From: JBBRHH01 sp963788015
Lineage (GTDB): Bacteria; Planctomycetota; Phycisphaerae; Tepidisphaerales; Tepidisphaeraceae
Direction: 5' to 3'
NCBI GenBank assembly: GCA_963788015.1
Contig: CAWBEY010000001.1
Location: forward strand, 62,001-126,000
DNA: 64,000 nucleotides
In this document: positions 18,037-28,507 of the stretch, in pieces
How positions within the stretch are numbered: position 1 is the stretch's first letter
How the letters are laid out: every line of letters starts with the position of its first letter
Translations under genes and position numbers: made by a program
The notes under the pieces: generated by a model
Database searches by the model: none
Seen by the model: only the letters and a program-made list of their open reading frames with translations
What the model was told of the DNA's origin: nothing

Positions 18037-20652
18037 GTGCGTCTTCAGACCAAGTTCTTTTTATGCACCGCGTCCGTGCTGATCGCCGTGATGGCCATCG
18101 GCGGATATGAGCTGTATCGCCTTCACCGCGAGCAGCCGCTGCCGGCGCCGGTTGCAATCAAGATCATTGTCTGGGGCGTCTGCCTTGCCTGCGCGGGGCC
18201 GGCGATGGTGTATGTCACTGCCTGGAAGCTGGTGGGAGCGCCACTGCGGCGGATGAGCCGGCAAATGCTCCTGACGGCGCAGACGCGCTCGTACGACAGG
18301 CCCCTTCGCGAAGCCGATCGTTCCGACGAGCTTGGGCTGGCGGCGCGTGCGTTCAACCACATGCTGGGCGTTGTCTGCCAGGGGCTGGAATTTCTGTGCG
18401 ATGCCAACGAGCAACTGGATCGGCGGGTCATGCTCCGCACTGCGGAACTGGCCGCCAAAAACGCTCAGCTTGCGGCCGTTCATGATGCGTCGCTTGACGC
18501 GATCCTCACCATCGACGATCAGGGGCGGATCACGCAATTCAACCACGCGGCCGAGAAAATTCTTGGGCATCGCAGCCAGGATGTGCTGGGCAAGCCCGTC
18601 GAGATCATCATGCCGCCGCACCTCCGCGAGGAGCACCGCGATCAATACCAAAACTACCTGCGCACGGCCACGGCACGCTGATGGATCGGCGGGTGGAGGT
18701 TTCAGCGATGCGCGGGCGGCAGCGAGTTTCCGGCGGAACTGGCCATCACGCCCATCCGCGTTGGAGGCGTGGTGTCTTTCACGGCCGTGCTGCGCGATCT
18801 CACCGAGCGGAAACTGGCGCAATGGCTGGATAGCGACCGGGGGCAAGTAATGGAAATGGTGGCGCACAACGAGGCGCAGGACCTGATCCTCGAGCGCATC
18901 GCACGCATGATCGAGCGGCAGCGCCCGGATGCGCGGGCGTCGGTGATGGTACTGCGGGAAGGCGTCATGCGCGACGCCGCGGGGCCAAGCCTGCCGCCGG
19001 ATTTTCGGGTGGCGGTGGATGGTTTGGCGGCGGGGCCGGAGGGATGCGTCTGGGGGCTCGCGGTGCAGCGCAAGCAGATGGTAATTACTCCCGACATCGC
19101 AAGCGACGAGCAGTGGGTCGCTTATCGCCAACTGGCCGTTCAACATGGATTGGCAGCAAGCTGTGCCGTGCCGATCTTAGGGAACCCGGGTGAGGCGATG
19201 GGGGCGCTGGTCATCTACTACAAGCAACCCACCACCCCGACGCCGCGTGATCTTGAACTGCTCGAAGCATGTACGCGCCTGGCGGCCGTCGCCATTGAAC
19301 ATCAGCAACTGGCCGACAAACTGGTCTTCCAGGCCAGCCACGATCCTCTCACCGGCCTACCCAACCGCGCCCTGCTTGAAGATCGCCTGCAACAGGCGAT
19401 GGCCTGCGCTGCGCGCAATGGCGAGCAGTTGGGCGTGTTCTTTATCGACGTCGATCACTTCAAAACCGTCAACGACACGCTGGGCCACCACACGGGAGAC
19501 TTGCTCCTGCGCGAAATCGCCCAGCGCCTGCGCGGCCGCGTCCGTGCAACGGACACGCTGATGCGGATGGGAGGCGATGAATTTACGCTGGTGGCCGGTT
19601 CGCTCAAGACGCGCCGCGGCGCGTCTGACATTGCCAACAAATTGATCGACTGCTTTAAGGCACCGTTCGAGGTGGCCGGTCATGAGCTGTTTGTCACCGC
19701 CAGCATCGGCATCGGCGTCTATCCCGACGATGGGCGCGACGCCGGCATGCTACAGCGGAGCGCGGATGCGGCCATGTACCGCGCCAAAGGGCAGGGGCGT
19801 GCGGGCTATCAATTCTTCGATCTGGCCATGAACGAATCCGCCCGCGAACGGCTGGCCATGGAAGGGCAATTGCGCAACGCCATCGAAAACAACGAACTGG
19901 AAGTCTACTATCAGCCGCGCGTTGATCGCGAGGGGCAGGTGGTGGGACTGGAGGCGTTGCTGCGCTGGCATCACCCGCGGCTGGGGCTGGTGCCGCCGGT
20001 GAAGTTCATTCCCCTGGCCGAGGAAAGCGGCCTGATCGTGCCGCTGGGCACGTGGGTGCTGAAAGAAGCGTGCCGCCAGTGCAGGCAGTGGCAGATCGGC
20101 CGCGATGCACCGCTGCGCATGGGGGTGAATGTTTCGGCGCTTCAATTCGCGCAGGCGGATTTCACGGCCAACGTGATCGCGGCCCTGGCATCGGCGAATC
20201 TTGATCCCTCGCTCCTGGAGTTGGAGCTGACCGAAAGCCTCCTGATGCGCAACATGGAGGATACGGCCGCCAAACTGCGGGAAATACGATCGCTGGGTGT
20301 TGGCATCGCCATCGACGATTTCGGCACCGGTTATTCTTCGTTGAGCTACCTGCAGCGCCTTCCGATTGACACGTTGAAGATTGATCGGTCGTTTGTGCAG
20401 GAGGTGAAGGAGATGCCGCGCGACAACGAGATGGCGATTATTCGGGCAATCGCATCGCTTGGAAAGACGCTGCACATGCGCGTGATCGCCGAAGGCGTGG
20501 AGACTCAGGTACACAAGACGTTCTTGCTATCCATCGGATGCGACGGGCTTCAGGGATATTTGTTCAGCCCGCCGCGGCCGGCCGCCCAGATCGAGCACCT
20601 CCTGCCGGCCGCAAGCCTGCCAATGCCAGAGCCTCTCAAGATTTCGGCCTGA
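18037..20652 (+). CDS. Membrane-bound cyclic-di-GMP regulator: HAMP-PAS-GAF-GGDEF-EAL
   Basis: The protein of about 870 residues begins with two membrane helices, then a HAMP-like linker (APLRRMSRQMLLTAQ), a PAS domain (ASLDAILTIDDQGRITQFNHAAEKILG), a GAF-like region (CVWGLAVQRKQMVITPDIASDEQW), a GGDEF domain and an EAL domain. GGDEF is intact (MRMGGDEF) and RATD five residues upstream matches the inhibitory I-site. EAL motifs are intact (LEALLRW, DDFGTGYSS, AEGVET). Synthesis and breakdown of cyclic-di-GMP are therefore both possible. In the PAS domain two compensating indels (near 18667 and 18714) create a short out-of-frame stretch. The signal sensed is unknown. Confidence 0.9.
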
Positions 20653-20657
20653 AGTTA

Positions 20658-22092
20658 TCACTGCAGCGCCATCGCCTGCGAAAGCCTGCGCACTTCGTGC
20701 AGCGCCATCCCCTTAAGCTTCAAGACCTGCCCGCCCACCGGCGGCACAATGCCTTGACTGCAACCCAGCCGCGCAGCCTCGCGCAAACGCACTTCGAGCT
20801 GCGCAACCGACCGAACCTCCCCGCCAAGCCCCAGTTCTCCCACGGCCAGCGTCCCGGCGGCGATGGGGCGGTTCATATGCGCGGATGCGATCGCCAGCGC
20901 GATCGCCAGATCAATGGCTGGCTCGGCAACCTTCACGCCGCCGGCGATGTTCACGAACACATCATCGGCCGCCAGGCGCAATTCCGCGCGCTTTTCGAGG
21001 ACGGCGATGATCATCGCAACCCGATCGGAGCTTACGCCGCTCACCTTGCGCTTGGCCGCCCCCAGCACACTGGAAGCCGTCAGCGCCTGCACCTCCACCA
21101 GCAAGACCCGCGAGCCCTGCATCGCCGCCGTGATCACCGATCCGCTGGGCGGACCACCCGGGCCATAATGTTCGATAAACAGGTTCCCTGGATCGGTCAC
21201 CTCGCGAAGGCCAGCCGCCAGTCATCTCGAACAGCCCCACTTCGTGCGTGTTCCCAAACCGGTTCTTGATGCAACGTACTATGCGATGGGAGTGAAACCG
21301 ATCACCTTCAAAGTAAATGACCGTATCCACGATATGCTCGATGATCTTTGGCCCAGCCAGCGTGCCGGCCTTGGTCACGTGCCCGACGAAAATGATCGCC
21401 ACTCCGCTCGCCTTGGCCAGGTACACCAGTTCCATGCAGCAGTCGCGCAACTGCGTCACCGATCCCGGCGCCGCCGGCAGCTCCGGCTTGTAGATCATCT
21501 GGATCGAATCGATGATGACGACGGCCGGGTTATGCTTGTGAATCTGGTTCTGAATGCGCTCGACGTTGGTCTCGGCCAAGACCAGAAGCGTCTTCGACTT
21601 TGCCCCCAGCCGCCCGGCCCGCAGCGCGGTTTGGCGGGCGGATTCTTCGCTGGTGACATACAGGACGGGCCCAGGCGCGCCGTTGGGCGCTGATGTTCCA
21701 GCGGCTGCGGAAGCTTCAGCCAGCGCGTTGGCCACCTGGAGCAGCAGCGTCGATTTGCCGATGCCCGGCTCGCCCCCGACCAGCACGGCCGAACCGGGGA
21801 CGAGCCCGCCGCCGAGCACCCGATCAAACTCGCCAATCCCGCTGCCAAGCCGAGGGAGTTGCGATTCTTCGATCTCGGCTATCGCCAGCGGCTCGGCCCC
21901 GTGCAACACTTCGTTCGATGCCGCCCGGCCCGCCGTCAGCGCGCCGGAGCGTTTGGCCGCGCGTTCATCAAAGGCGGGCGTTTTGTATTCTTCAAGGCTA
22001 TCCCAAGTGCCGCAGTCCGGGCATTTGCCCATCCATTTGGGGTGAACGCTTCCGCAGTGATTGCACAGAAATTGGGTGCGTTGTTTCGCCAT
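20658..22092 (-). CDS. radA: DNA repair protein RadA (Sms), one apparent frameshift
   Basis: RadA is a hexameric, RecA-like branch-migration helicase in recombinational repair. ATG at 22092 opens the zinc finger (FLCNHCGSVHPKWMGKCPDC, C10/C13/C24/C27). Walker A is GGEPGIGKSTLLLQ, Walker B is AVVIIDSIQ, and the RadA signature KNRFG is present. The Lon-like C-terminal domain (PAIDLAIALAIASAHMNRPI) follows a frameshift near 21215, where one base is extra in MTGGGLREV. The joined length of about 478 residues matches the family. It converges on the GGDEF/EAL gene with only 5 bases between stops and diverges from the FHA-ATPase gene. Confidence 0.93.
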
Positions 22093-22240
22093 TGTTAGAG
22101 GAATGTTAGAACGAATGAGGATGGAATCAAATGCATCACCAAGCGGCCACGAAGGTTCTGTTTCGCGTGGCCGTGGTGTGTATGATGTGCAATAGCGACG
22201 GCCGCCGCAATTGCCGCGGGCCATGCGACCCAGATTGGCT

Positions 22241-24010
22241 ATGAGCGAAATCTATCTTGAAATTCAATCTCCCGAGGGGGTCCAGCGCGTCCCTGTGGGC
22301 GATGCGCCCGTGACCATCGGCCGGCATGCCGACAACCGCATTCCCATCACCGATCAGCGCCAGCCGGTTTCATTGTGTTATCGAGCGCGCTGGCGACGGC
22401 TTTCGCCTGCGCGACCTGAAATCGAGCAATGGCACATTCATCAACGGCCTGCGCGTGGAATCGGCCGAGCTGGTGCCGGGCGAGATTGTCACGATTGGAG
22501 CAACACGTCTCATCCTCGTCGCCCCCGACTCTGCCGAGAATCTGCTCGACCGCCTCGAGGAAGTCGTCGAGGGCGGCGCTGGCGTCATGATGCTTAGCGA
22601 GGCTGACGTGGTGGAGGTTGAGGAGGACGATGCGCCTCCTGGTCCCACCGCCCCCCGGCCGCGCACGCGCCGCGAGGAGGAAGACGCCCTCATCCCCGTC
22701 AGCACGGATGATGGAAGCGGCGGGGGAACTCAAAACTATCAATCCAGCCTGCGCCACATGGCCGCCGGCATGCTCGATCAAAGCTTCTCGGCCGACAGCA
22801 TCGCCCTCATCAGCGCCCGGGGTCAAACCGTTCACCGCGCCGGCGAAGGCGCGGCGCGCAGGGCGAAGCCGTTGATCTGCTCCGCCTCCTGCTCCTGATC
22901 GCCGCCCGAAGCCGTGCCACCGACGTTCACTTCGAGCCCAAGTCCGATCACTTCCAGGTTCGTATGCGCGTCGATGGGAGCATGGTCGAAGTGGCAAAGC
23001 TTCCCACGCCCGCCGGCACCAAAGCGTCGGCCGTGGTGAAAATTCTCAGCGACATCGACATCTCCCAGCGCAACGCGGTGCAGGAAGGCCGATTCGCCGG
23101 CCGAATGAAGAACAACAACGTGGATTACCGCGTCAGCTTCGCCCCCTCCGTTTTTGGCCAAAAGCTCGTGCTCCGCGTCCTGGATCCCGGCTATGCACCG
23201 CTGCGCATTGACGATTTGCGCATGCCGGCCGCCCTCACCCGCCAACTGAAGGAAGCGATCCGCCAGGAGTCAGGGATGGTGCTCGTCTGCGGGCCCACCG
23301 GCTCGGGAAAAACCAGCACGCTTTACTCCCTGATCCGCAGCCTGCGCCTTGCCGACCGCAATGTCGTAACCATAGAAGATCCAGTCGAAATTCAGTTGGA
23401 AGGCGTCACCCAGATCCCCGTTGACGAAAGCCAGGGCAAGGGCTTTTCTACCCTTCTCAAATCAGTGTTCCGCCAGGACCCGGACGTAATTCTCGTGGGC
23501 GAAGTCCGCGACGCCGAAACCGCCCGCACCGCCATCCAGGCGGCCATGACCGGCCACCTGGTCTTCTCCACCGTCCACACCAAGGACACCGTCGGCACCA
23601 TCTTCCGCCTGCTCGACCTGGGCCTCGAACGTTATCTCATTGCCGAAGGCCTTCAGATCGTCGTCGCCCAGCGCCTCGTGCGCGAGCTATGCCCCGCCTG
23701 CAAGAAACCCGTCACGCCCACGCCAGAGCAACTGGCGCGCCTCGGCCCGGCCCACGCCAACGTCACCAAAATCTACGAACCCTCCGCCTGCCCCCGATGC
23801 CTGGGCACCGGCCACGCCGGCCGCCGCGCCATCTTCGAACTGCTCACCATCAACGACACCCTCCGCGACCTGATCACCAAATCCCCCACCACTCAGGAAA
23901 TCCACCAAGCCCTGGGCCCCGACTTCATCCGTCTCACCCAATCCGGCTACAACATGGTGGCACAGGGGGCGGTTGCGTATGCGGAGGTGGAGCGGGCGGT
24001 TGGGAGGTGA
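22241..24010 (+). CDS. FHA domain fused to a PilB/GspE-type secretion ATPase (two apparent frameshifts)
   Basis: The N-terminus is a forkhead-associated phosphothreonine-binding domain (TIGRHADNRIPI, SRFHCVIE, LKSSNGTFING). An acidic linker follows (VVEVEEDDAPPGP), then a GspE/PilB hexameric ATPase: ATDVHFEP, Walker A CGPTGSGKTSTLYSL, Asp box, Walker B DPDVILVGEVRD, His box, and a C-terminal four-cysteine zinc site (CPACKK, CPRCLGTG). Such ATPases power type IV pilus extension or type II secretion. Frameshifts lie near 22355 and 22855. The FHA domain suggests control by a Ser/Thr kinase, which is inference. No pilin or secretin genes are in the window. Confidence 0.85.
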
Positions 24011-24041
24011 TCTTACATCGTCTGGGACCAGCCATCGTTGG

Positions 24042-26170
24042 CTACTTGCCCGTCGGAACATCATCATCCGCATATTTCCCCAGATCGATCCCCACCGGCG
24101 CCACGATCAGGTAGTTGATCTTCCCATTCACATTAAACAACAACCCCTCCTCGCCGGCCTGCACGATCTTTGTTGCAACGCTGTTGTGGTGCCCCTCGTA
24201 ATAGAGCAACTTCTCCTCCCCCATCGCGATCCATTCTTCGAACGGCACGGCCCCGTAATCCGAATCGCCCAGCGCCAGACGCACGATGTACGGCCCGGCC
24301 GGGACTTTCACCCTCAACTGCTTTTCCCTGGCCACCACGAAGCTTTTCAAAAACAGATTGTGCGCTGAATTGCGGTCGTCGCGCGAATCCAGATGCCCAG
24401 CGTTGATCCAGCCAAACCCGCGTGCCTCGGTGAATGGCTGGCCGTTGTCGCATTCCCACCCCGCGCGGTCGAAGGTGTCCTTCACCTGAAAGTTGATCCG
24501 GCGGATTACCGGCGCATCCACGACATTCACCTGTGCCGCCGCCGATTTGCCATTCAGCCCGGCCGTCACCGTCACCTCTCCTTTTCGCAGGGCCTTCACC
24601 AGCCCCTTCGAAACCGACGCCACTTCCGGCCCATCGGATTGCCACGTCGCCTCATCGGTGAGGCGCTTGGCAAAATGATCGCCGCGCGCGTGTACGAGCC
24701 GGCCGATTCAAGCTGAAAACTGTCGCCCGCGACGATTGTCAGCTTCGGATAATTCACCGAAAGCTGATCCAGCGCTGACTGGGGTACGATGTCCTTCACC
24801 GTCAGCTTCACCTCGGCCGCGAAACCCCGCTTAAACGCGGGATCGGTGTAGACCGCGCGAATCCGCGCCATGCCCGCACCGACGCCCCGCACAACGCCCG
24901 ATCCGCGAACGTCGGCCTCGGCAATGGCCGGATCAAGCGAGAAATAGCTGGCCAGCGCCGTCACGTCTTTGCGCGTCCCATCGGCGTAAACGGCCGACAC
25001 TGCAACGGCGGGCGCGGGAAGAAAAGTCTCCACCGCGGGCCGGGTCAATTTCGCCTCAACGCCGGTGATGACGTTGGGTTTATCTGCCGTCAGGCGATAA
25101 ATGAAGACGTTTTGCTTCACGGCGTTGTAGAGCACAAATACGTTCTTCGACGCCACGTATCGAAATCGCCCAAACGTGCCCCACTGATCGGGCGGGCCGG
25201 GCGTCACCGTGTTCGTGGCGGCCGGTGCATGCTTCTTCCACTCGCGTGTCTCCATGTCCAGCGTGTAAACATCGGCCCCCTTCCCCCACGCCACAAATTT
25301 GTCGAGCAGCGGCGCATAGCAAAATCCCGGGCTGCTGGCGGCAACGATTTCATCACCGCCGGTGGTCTTGAGAAAGTGGGAGGCGATCCCGTTGGGAATC
25401 GCCGTCAGCGCCCACGTCTTCACCTTGCCGTGGCCGCAAGAAACCAGCAGCCGGCGCTTGAAATCAATGTCGGCCGTTTCGTAATAGCTTGGTTCGGGCG
25501 AGTCTTTCAGCCGCAGCGTCCAGCGATGCGTGGCCGGATCCCACTGGCTTAACTTCCCCGATGTGCTGGGCGTGCTGAGCCAAAGCAGCCCCGTGACAGG
25601 GTCCACCGCGCTGATGTCGCCCGTGCGCCCCGTGCCATGATCCGCATACACTTCCCACCTGTCTGGCCGGTCCGGGTCCATTGCATACGTCCGCGGCGTT
25701 CCCCAGCCGCCCACCACGACATACCGATCCGTTGGCGGCGGGCAATACTCCACGCCGTCGTAGGTGTGCATCGCGAACGGCGCTTTGTTCAAATCTGTGT
25801 ATTCCGTCCCTGGCAAAACCGGATCAGGATCGTTCAGCCGGTGCCATTTCATGTCGGCCAGTTCAAACGCATACACTTCATTGCCGTTGTACCCCGCATG
25901 TCCCCCGCCGGGCCCGACGTAAAGCCGGTCGCGCTGCGAGTCAAAAGCCCCGCCGGCCCAGCAAGCGGTAATCCCGCCGATGCCGCCGGAGAGCCACGGA
26001 AAAGTCTTGGAAGACGCGGCGACCGCCTCAAGATGTGAATCAGGAACTTCATACCACTCGCCAGGCTTGAGATGCTCCACCGCATCAACCGCCGCCGATG
26101 CCTCAGGCAATCCCGACGCCGATGCCAAACCGCAAGTCATCGCCGCGCAGAGCACCGCAACAACAATCAT
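24042..26170 (-). CDS. Secreted kelch-type beta-propeller protein with Ig-like and sugar-binding-like domains (one apparent frameshift)
   Basis: A signal peptide (MIVVAVLCAAMTCGLASA) starts at Met 26170; in-frame starts also exist upstream to 26248. Residues about 50-330 carry kelch/galactose-oxidase-like repeats (VGPGGGHAGYNGNEVYAFEL, DRYVVVGGWGTPRTYAMDPD). Ig-like segments follow (ISVVYADGTRKDVT-type and VVRGVGAGMARIRAVY), typical of Big2 domains. After a frameshift near 24650 a further Ig-like piece leads to a C-terminal malectin-like domain (INFQVKDTFDRAGWECDNGQ). It is probably an extracellular or periplasmic carbohydrate-related protein. No catalytic site was identified. Confidence 0.65.
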
Positions 26171-26527
26171 GAAAGAATCCGTTTCCGACCTTCGCCCCCA
26201 TGCACGATGGTTCCGCATAATAGACTCTGTCTTGTCCACTTCTGGCACGCCTTAAACCAACACTCTCCCTTTACCCTGCCCAATCGGAGCTTGTTGCCCG
26301 CCACAAGTCTCCCCAACGATGGCGACGCTGGCAGCGCGGTGGTCATTGTGTCAAAGTCGGCAACCATGTATTCGTGGCCTGCAGCCATCGCGAAGTTCTC
26401 AGCCGGGCTGGCCAGCAGCCGGTGTTGACACTCGCGCAGAGCGCAGATGCCGTAGAGGCGGCCGCTGAAATAGATTGTGAAGGCGAGGGGGATTTTGGTC
26501 CCCTTCGACTGGACATGCCGCGACCGA
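26171..26527. other. Intergenic region, no supported gene
   Basis: Minus-strand frames here contain a stretch with moderate protein character (IYFSGRLYGICALREC, then GHEYMVADFDTMTTALPA), which overlaps the start of the kelch gene and the end of the next gene. It has no good start signal and matches no family I know. It may be a relic. Confidence 0.3.
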
Positions 26528-27217
26528 CTAGATCCGATGCCGCACTTCGAAGAATGTGCCAGTCCGCGTGGCATGCTCCATACCGTTGGTTCCGCTATAA
26601 TCCTGCAGCAAGAGACAAAAGCGGATCTTGTGTTTCACTGCGTTTCGCAGCTTCGCGATCAGCAAATGCAGATCATCTATTACGGCGGCAGCATCATCGA
26701 GCGTCAGATCCTTACTGTGCAGAGCGGTTAGCAGACTCTCGGCAACGACCAAAGCCTTTTCCGGATCATGCCACGTCAACGGTTCTCTTCTGAAATCGTC
26801 GCCTGAGTTGAAACCCGAAACCGGAATGGAGTCGTGAGCCACCAAGTAACTGTCCAGCGCGAAGGAGTTGCGTAAGAGGGCTTCGCCCATGAGGTAGGTG
26901 CTTGGGCCGCTCACTGGTTGATCGAAATAGGGAACCACCCGCAGCTTCCCAATCAGCGTGTGAATGGAACCCGGCAGATACAAGAGAAACAATGGACCAG
27001 TGATTGCAGCTATCACTTGACATCCAGGCGTGCCTCGGAAGGCGAACATCGCGGCTGTCGCGGCCGCCATGGTGCCCAGTCCGACGCACCAGCATGTAGC
27101 GCGTAGTACGTGGCGGCGATGCCACCGCCAGAACGCGGGGGAGATATTGTGTCTGCGGTTTGCCATTCCGATAACTCGCTTGGGCAGAGCCCATGCAGGA
27201 GGGCAATCGCTTTTCAT
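26528..27217 (-). CDS. Hypothetical protein with two membrane helices
   Basis: A 229-residue protein (or 212 if Met at 27166 is used). After a basic, tryptophan-rich N-terminus it has two membrane helices (CWCVGLGTMAAATAAMFAF and VIAAITGPLFLLYLPG), then a cytosolic part of about 130 residues with no known domain. The C-terminal portion is helical (LTLDDAAAVIDDLHLLIAKL). Neither start has a strong ribosome-binding site. Lower GC and isolation between remnants suggest an accessory gene. I do not recognise it. Confidence 0.45.
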   Translation of the reverse strand: MKSDCPPAWALPKRVIGMANRRHNISPAFWRWHRRHVLRATCWCVGLGTMAAATAAMFAFRGTPGCQVIAAITGPLFLLYLPGSIHTLIGKLRVVPYFDQPVSGPSTYLMGEALLRNSFALDSYLVAHDSIPVSGFNSGDDFRREPLTWHDPEKALVVAESLLTALHSKDLTLDDAAAVIDDLHLLIAKLRNAVKHKIRFCLLLQDYSGTNGMEHATRTGTFFEVRHRI

Positions 27218-27378
27218 TTCAAACCTGAGGGGTGCTTGTCACTCCCTTGAGCCATCCTGTAAACGACGCGATTCTACGCAACGGTTCCATGTGAGCAGCC
27301 GGTTGTTTGCTCCAGCCTTTCGGGTCTACATAAAGGGAGGCGTCGGTGGCGTCCATTTCCTGGCAACGAGATCTAAGG

Positions 27379-27767
27379 CTAACACACCAGGCGCATCACC
27401 CAGTGACGTACGGCAGCCACCTCGGCTTGTACCTTGACTCGATCGAACGCAGATGACCGGCTGCTGGAGATGACATCGTAGCGAAGTTGAACCGCATACG
27501 GCTGCAGTTGCTTACAACTCTCAATTTCGGGTGGTACCAACTGCCCCGAGTCGCTGATCTTGTCCATCAACACAACCAGGTTGTGTGTCCTCTCATAATT
27601 CATGTGTCGATGGCACAAGAGCGCCTTCAGCAGCTTTTCCACGGCCTGCTGAGCATGAAATCCCACTGATGAATCCGACACGGCCGCATCGCGGCCAAGG
27701 TCGCCATTGCTCTTTCATCTTCGGCAGCCTTTGTTAGCAACAAGTCTCGCTGCTCAGCCCATTGCAT
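27379..27767 (-). CDS. HEPN-domain protein, partner of the adjacent nucleotidyltransferase (one apparent frameshift)
   Basis: The sequence GFHAQQAVEKLLKALL followed by YERTHNLVVLMDKI is the core of the short HEPN family that pairs with minimal nucleotidyltransferases. The start ATG at 27767 lies inside the end of the nucleotidyltransferase gene (14-base overlap), the usual layout of MNT-HEPN toxin-antitoxin pairs. A missing G near 27700 breaks the frame between MATLGRDAA and VSDSSVGF. In this group HEPN is the toxin-like partner. The strict RNase RxxxxH motif is not evident, so activity is uncertain. Confidence 0.7.
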
Positions 27768-28074
27768 GTAAAACCCGCCCCTCCCGCGCCGCCTCAAACA
27801 GCACGTTGTTCGGAGTAGTGTGCCATTTCTCGAACAGCTTGCGACTGGTCACCACCACATCAGCCGCCACGCGAAGCGGCCGCAATGCATCCCGGAGGCG
27901 AACCATCTCCCGGTGTTGATCCTCCACCTCCGGCTCGATCACCAGAAAATCCAAGTCGCTGTCAATTCGCGCATCTCCGCGAACAGACGAACCAAACAGA
28001 ATGATCCCTGATCCCGGCGGCGCGGCCTGAAACAGTAGTTGTCGCGCCCTGTCAATTAATTCCGCACTGACCAT
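27754..28074 (-). CDS. Minimal nucleotidyltransferase (MNT), antitoxin-like
   Basis: The 106-residue protein has the polymerase-beta-type motif LFGSSVRGDARIDSDLDFLV (G-S then D-x-D about ten residues on) and the C-terminal segment DVVVTSRKLFEKWHTTPNNV and EAAREGRVLH typical of MNT proteins next to HEPN genes. Related antitoxins add nucleotides to the HEPN toxin and neutralise it. It precedes and overlaps the HEPN gene. The frame is intact and both metal-binding aspartates are present. Confidence 0.8.
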   Translation of the reverse strand: MVSAELIDRARQLLFQAAPPGSGIILFGSSVRGDARIDSDLDFLVIEPEVEDQHREMVRLRDALRPLRVAADVVVTSRKLFEKWHTTPNNVLFEAAREGRVLHAMG

Positions 28075-28507
28075 TGCATCGCTCCAGATATTGCTTCTCG
28101 GCCATTATACGTTTTTCCCCGATCAGCGCGCCATCCTCATTCGCCACCCCTCCGATCCGTGGCCATTGCGTCCAATGATTTTGACAAGACAGGCCTACAG
28201 TCCCCTCAGTACAATCTCCGCAGCGAACGGCCGGTTCAGTTCAACGGACGGTATGTGGAGTTCGACCGGTGTCGCTGGACATGGACTGGCCATCTGGCGC
28301 ACTCCACACAAAGTCCACTTCGCTATCCTGCCGAAGCGATCGGCGGATCTGCGTTCGCGCTGCAGCGCGAGCTAACGCGCCCGCCCGCCCCACCAGCATG
28401 AATGGCCGCCTTCCCCTATTCTAACTTCTGCATTCATCCTTCATCATTCTCCCCGCCCCCCGCCCCATATTTCAGTTTTCCCCCCACCTCCCCTAAAGTT
28501 CCCCACA
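28075..28507. other. Intergenic region, no supported gene
   Basis: A plus-strand open stretch at 28159-28401 has no ribosome-binding site and an unconvincing composition. 28390-28505 is pyrimidine-rich. This region must hold the divergent promoters for the MNT-HEPN pair and the ABC-F gene, but no clear elements are visible. Confidence 0.35.

Noticed and set aside
28159..28401. 80-residue plus-strand open frame before the ABC-F gene
   Set aside because: No ribosome-binding site, no family resemblance and composition unlike neighbouring genes.
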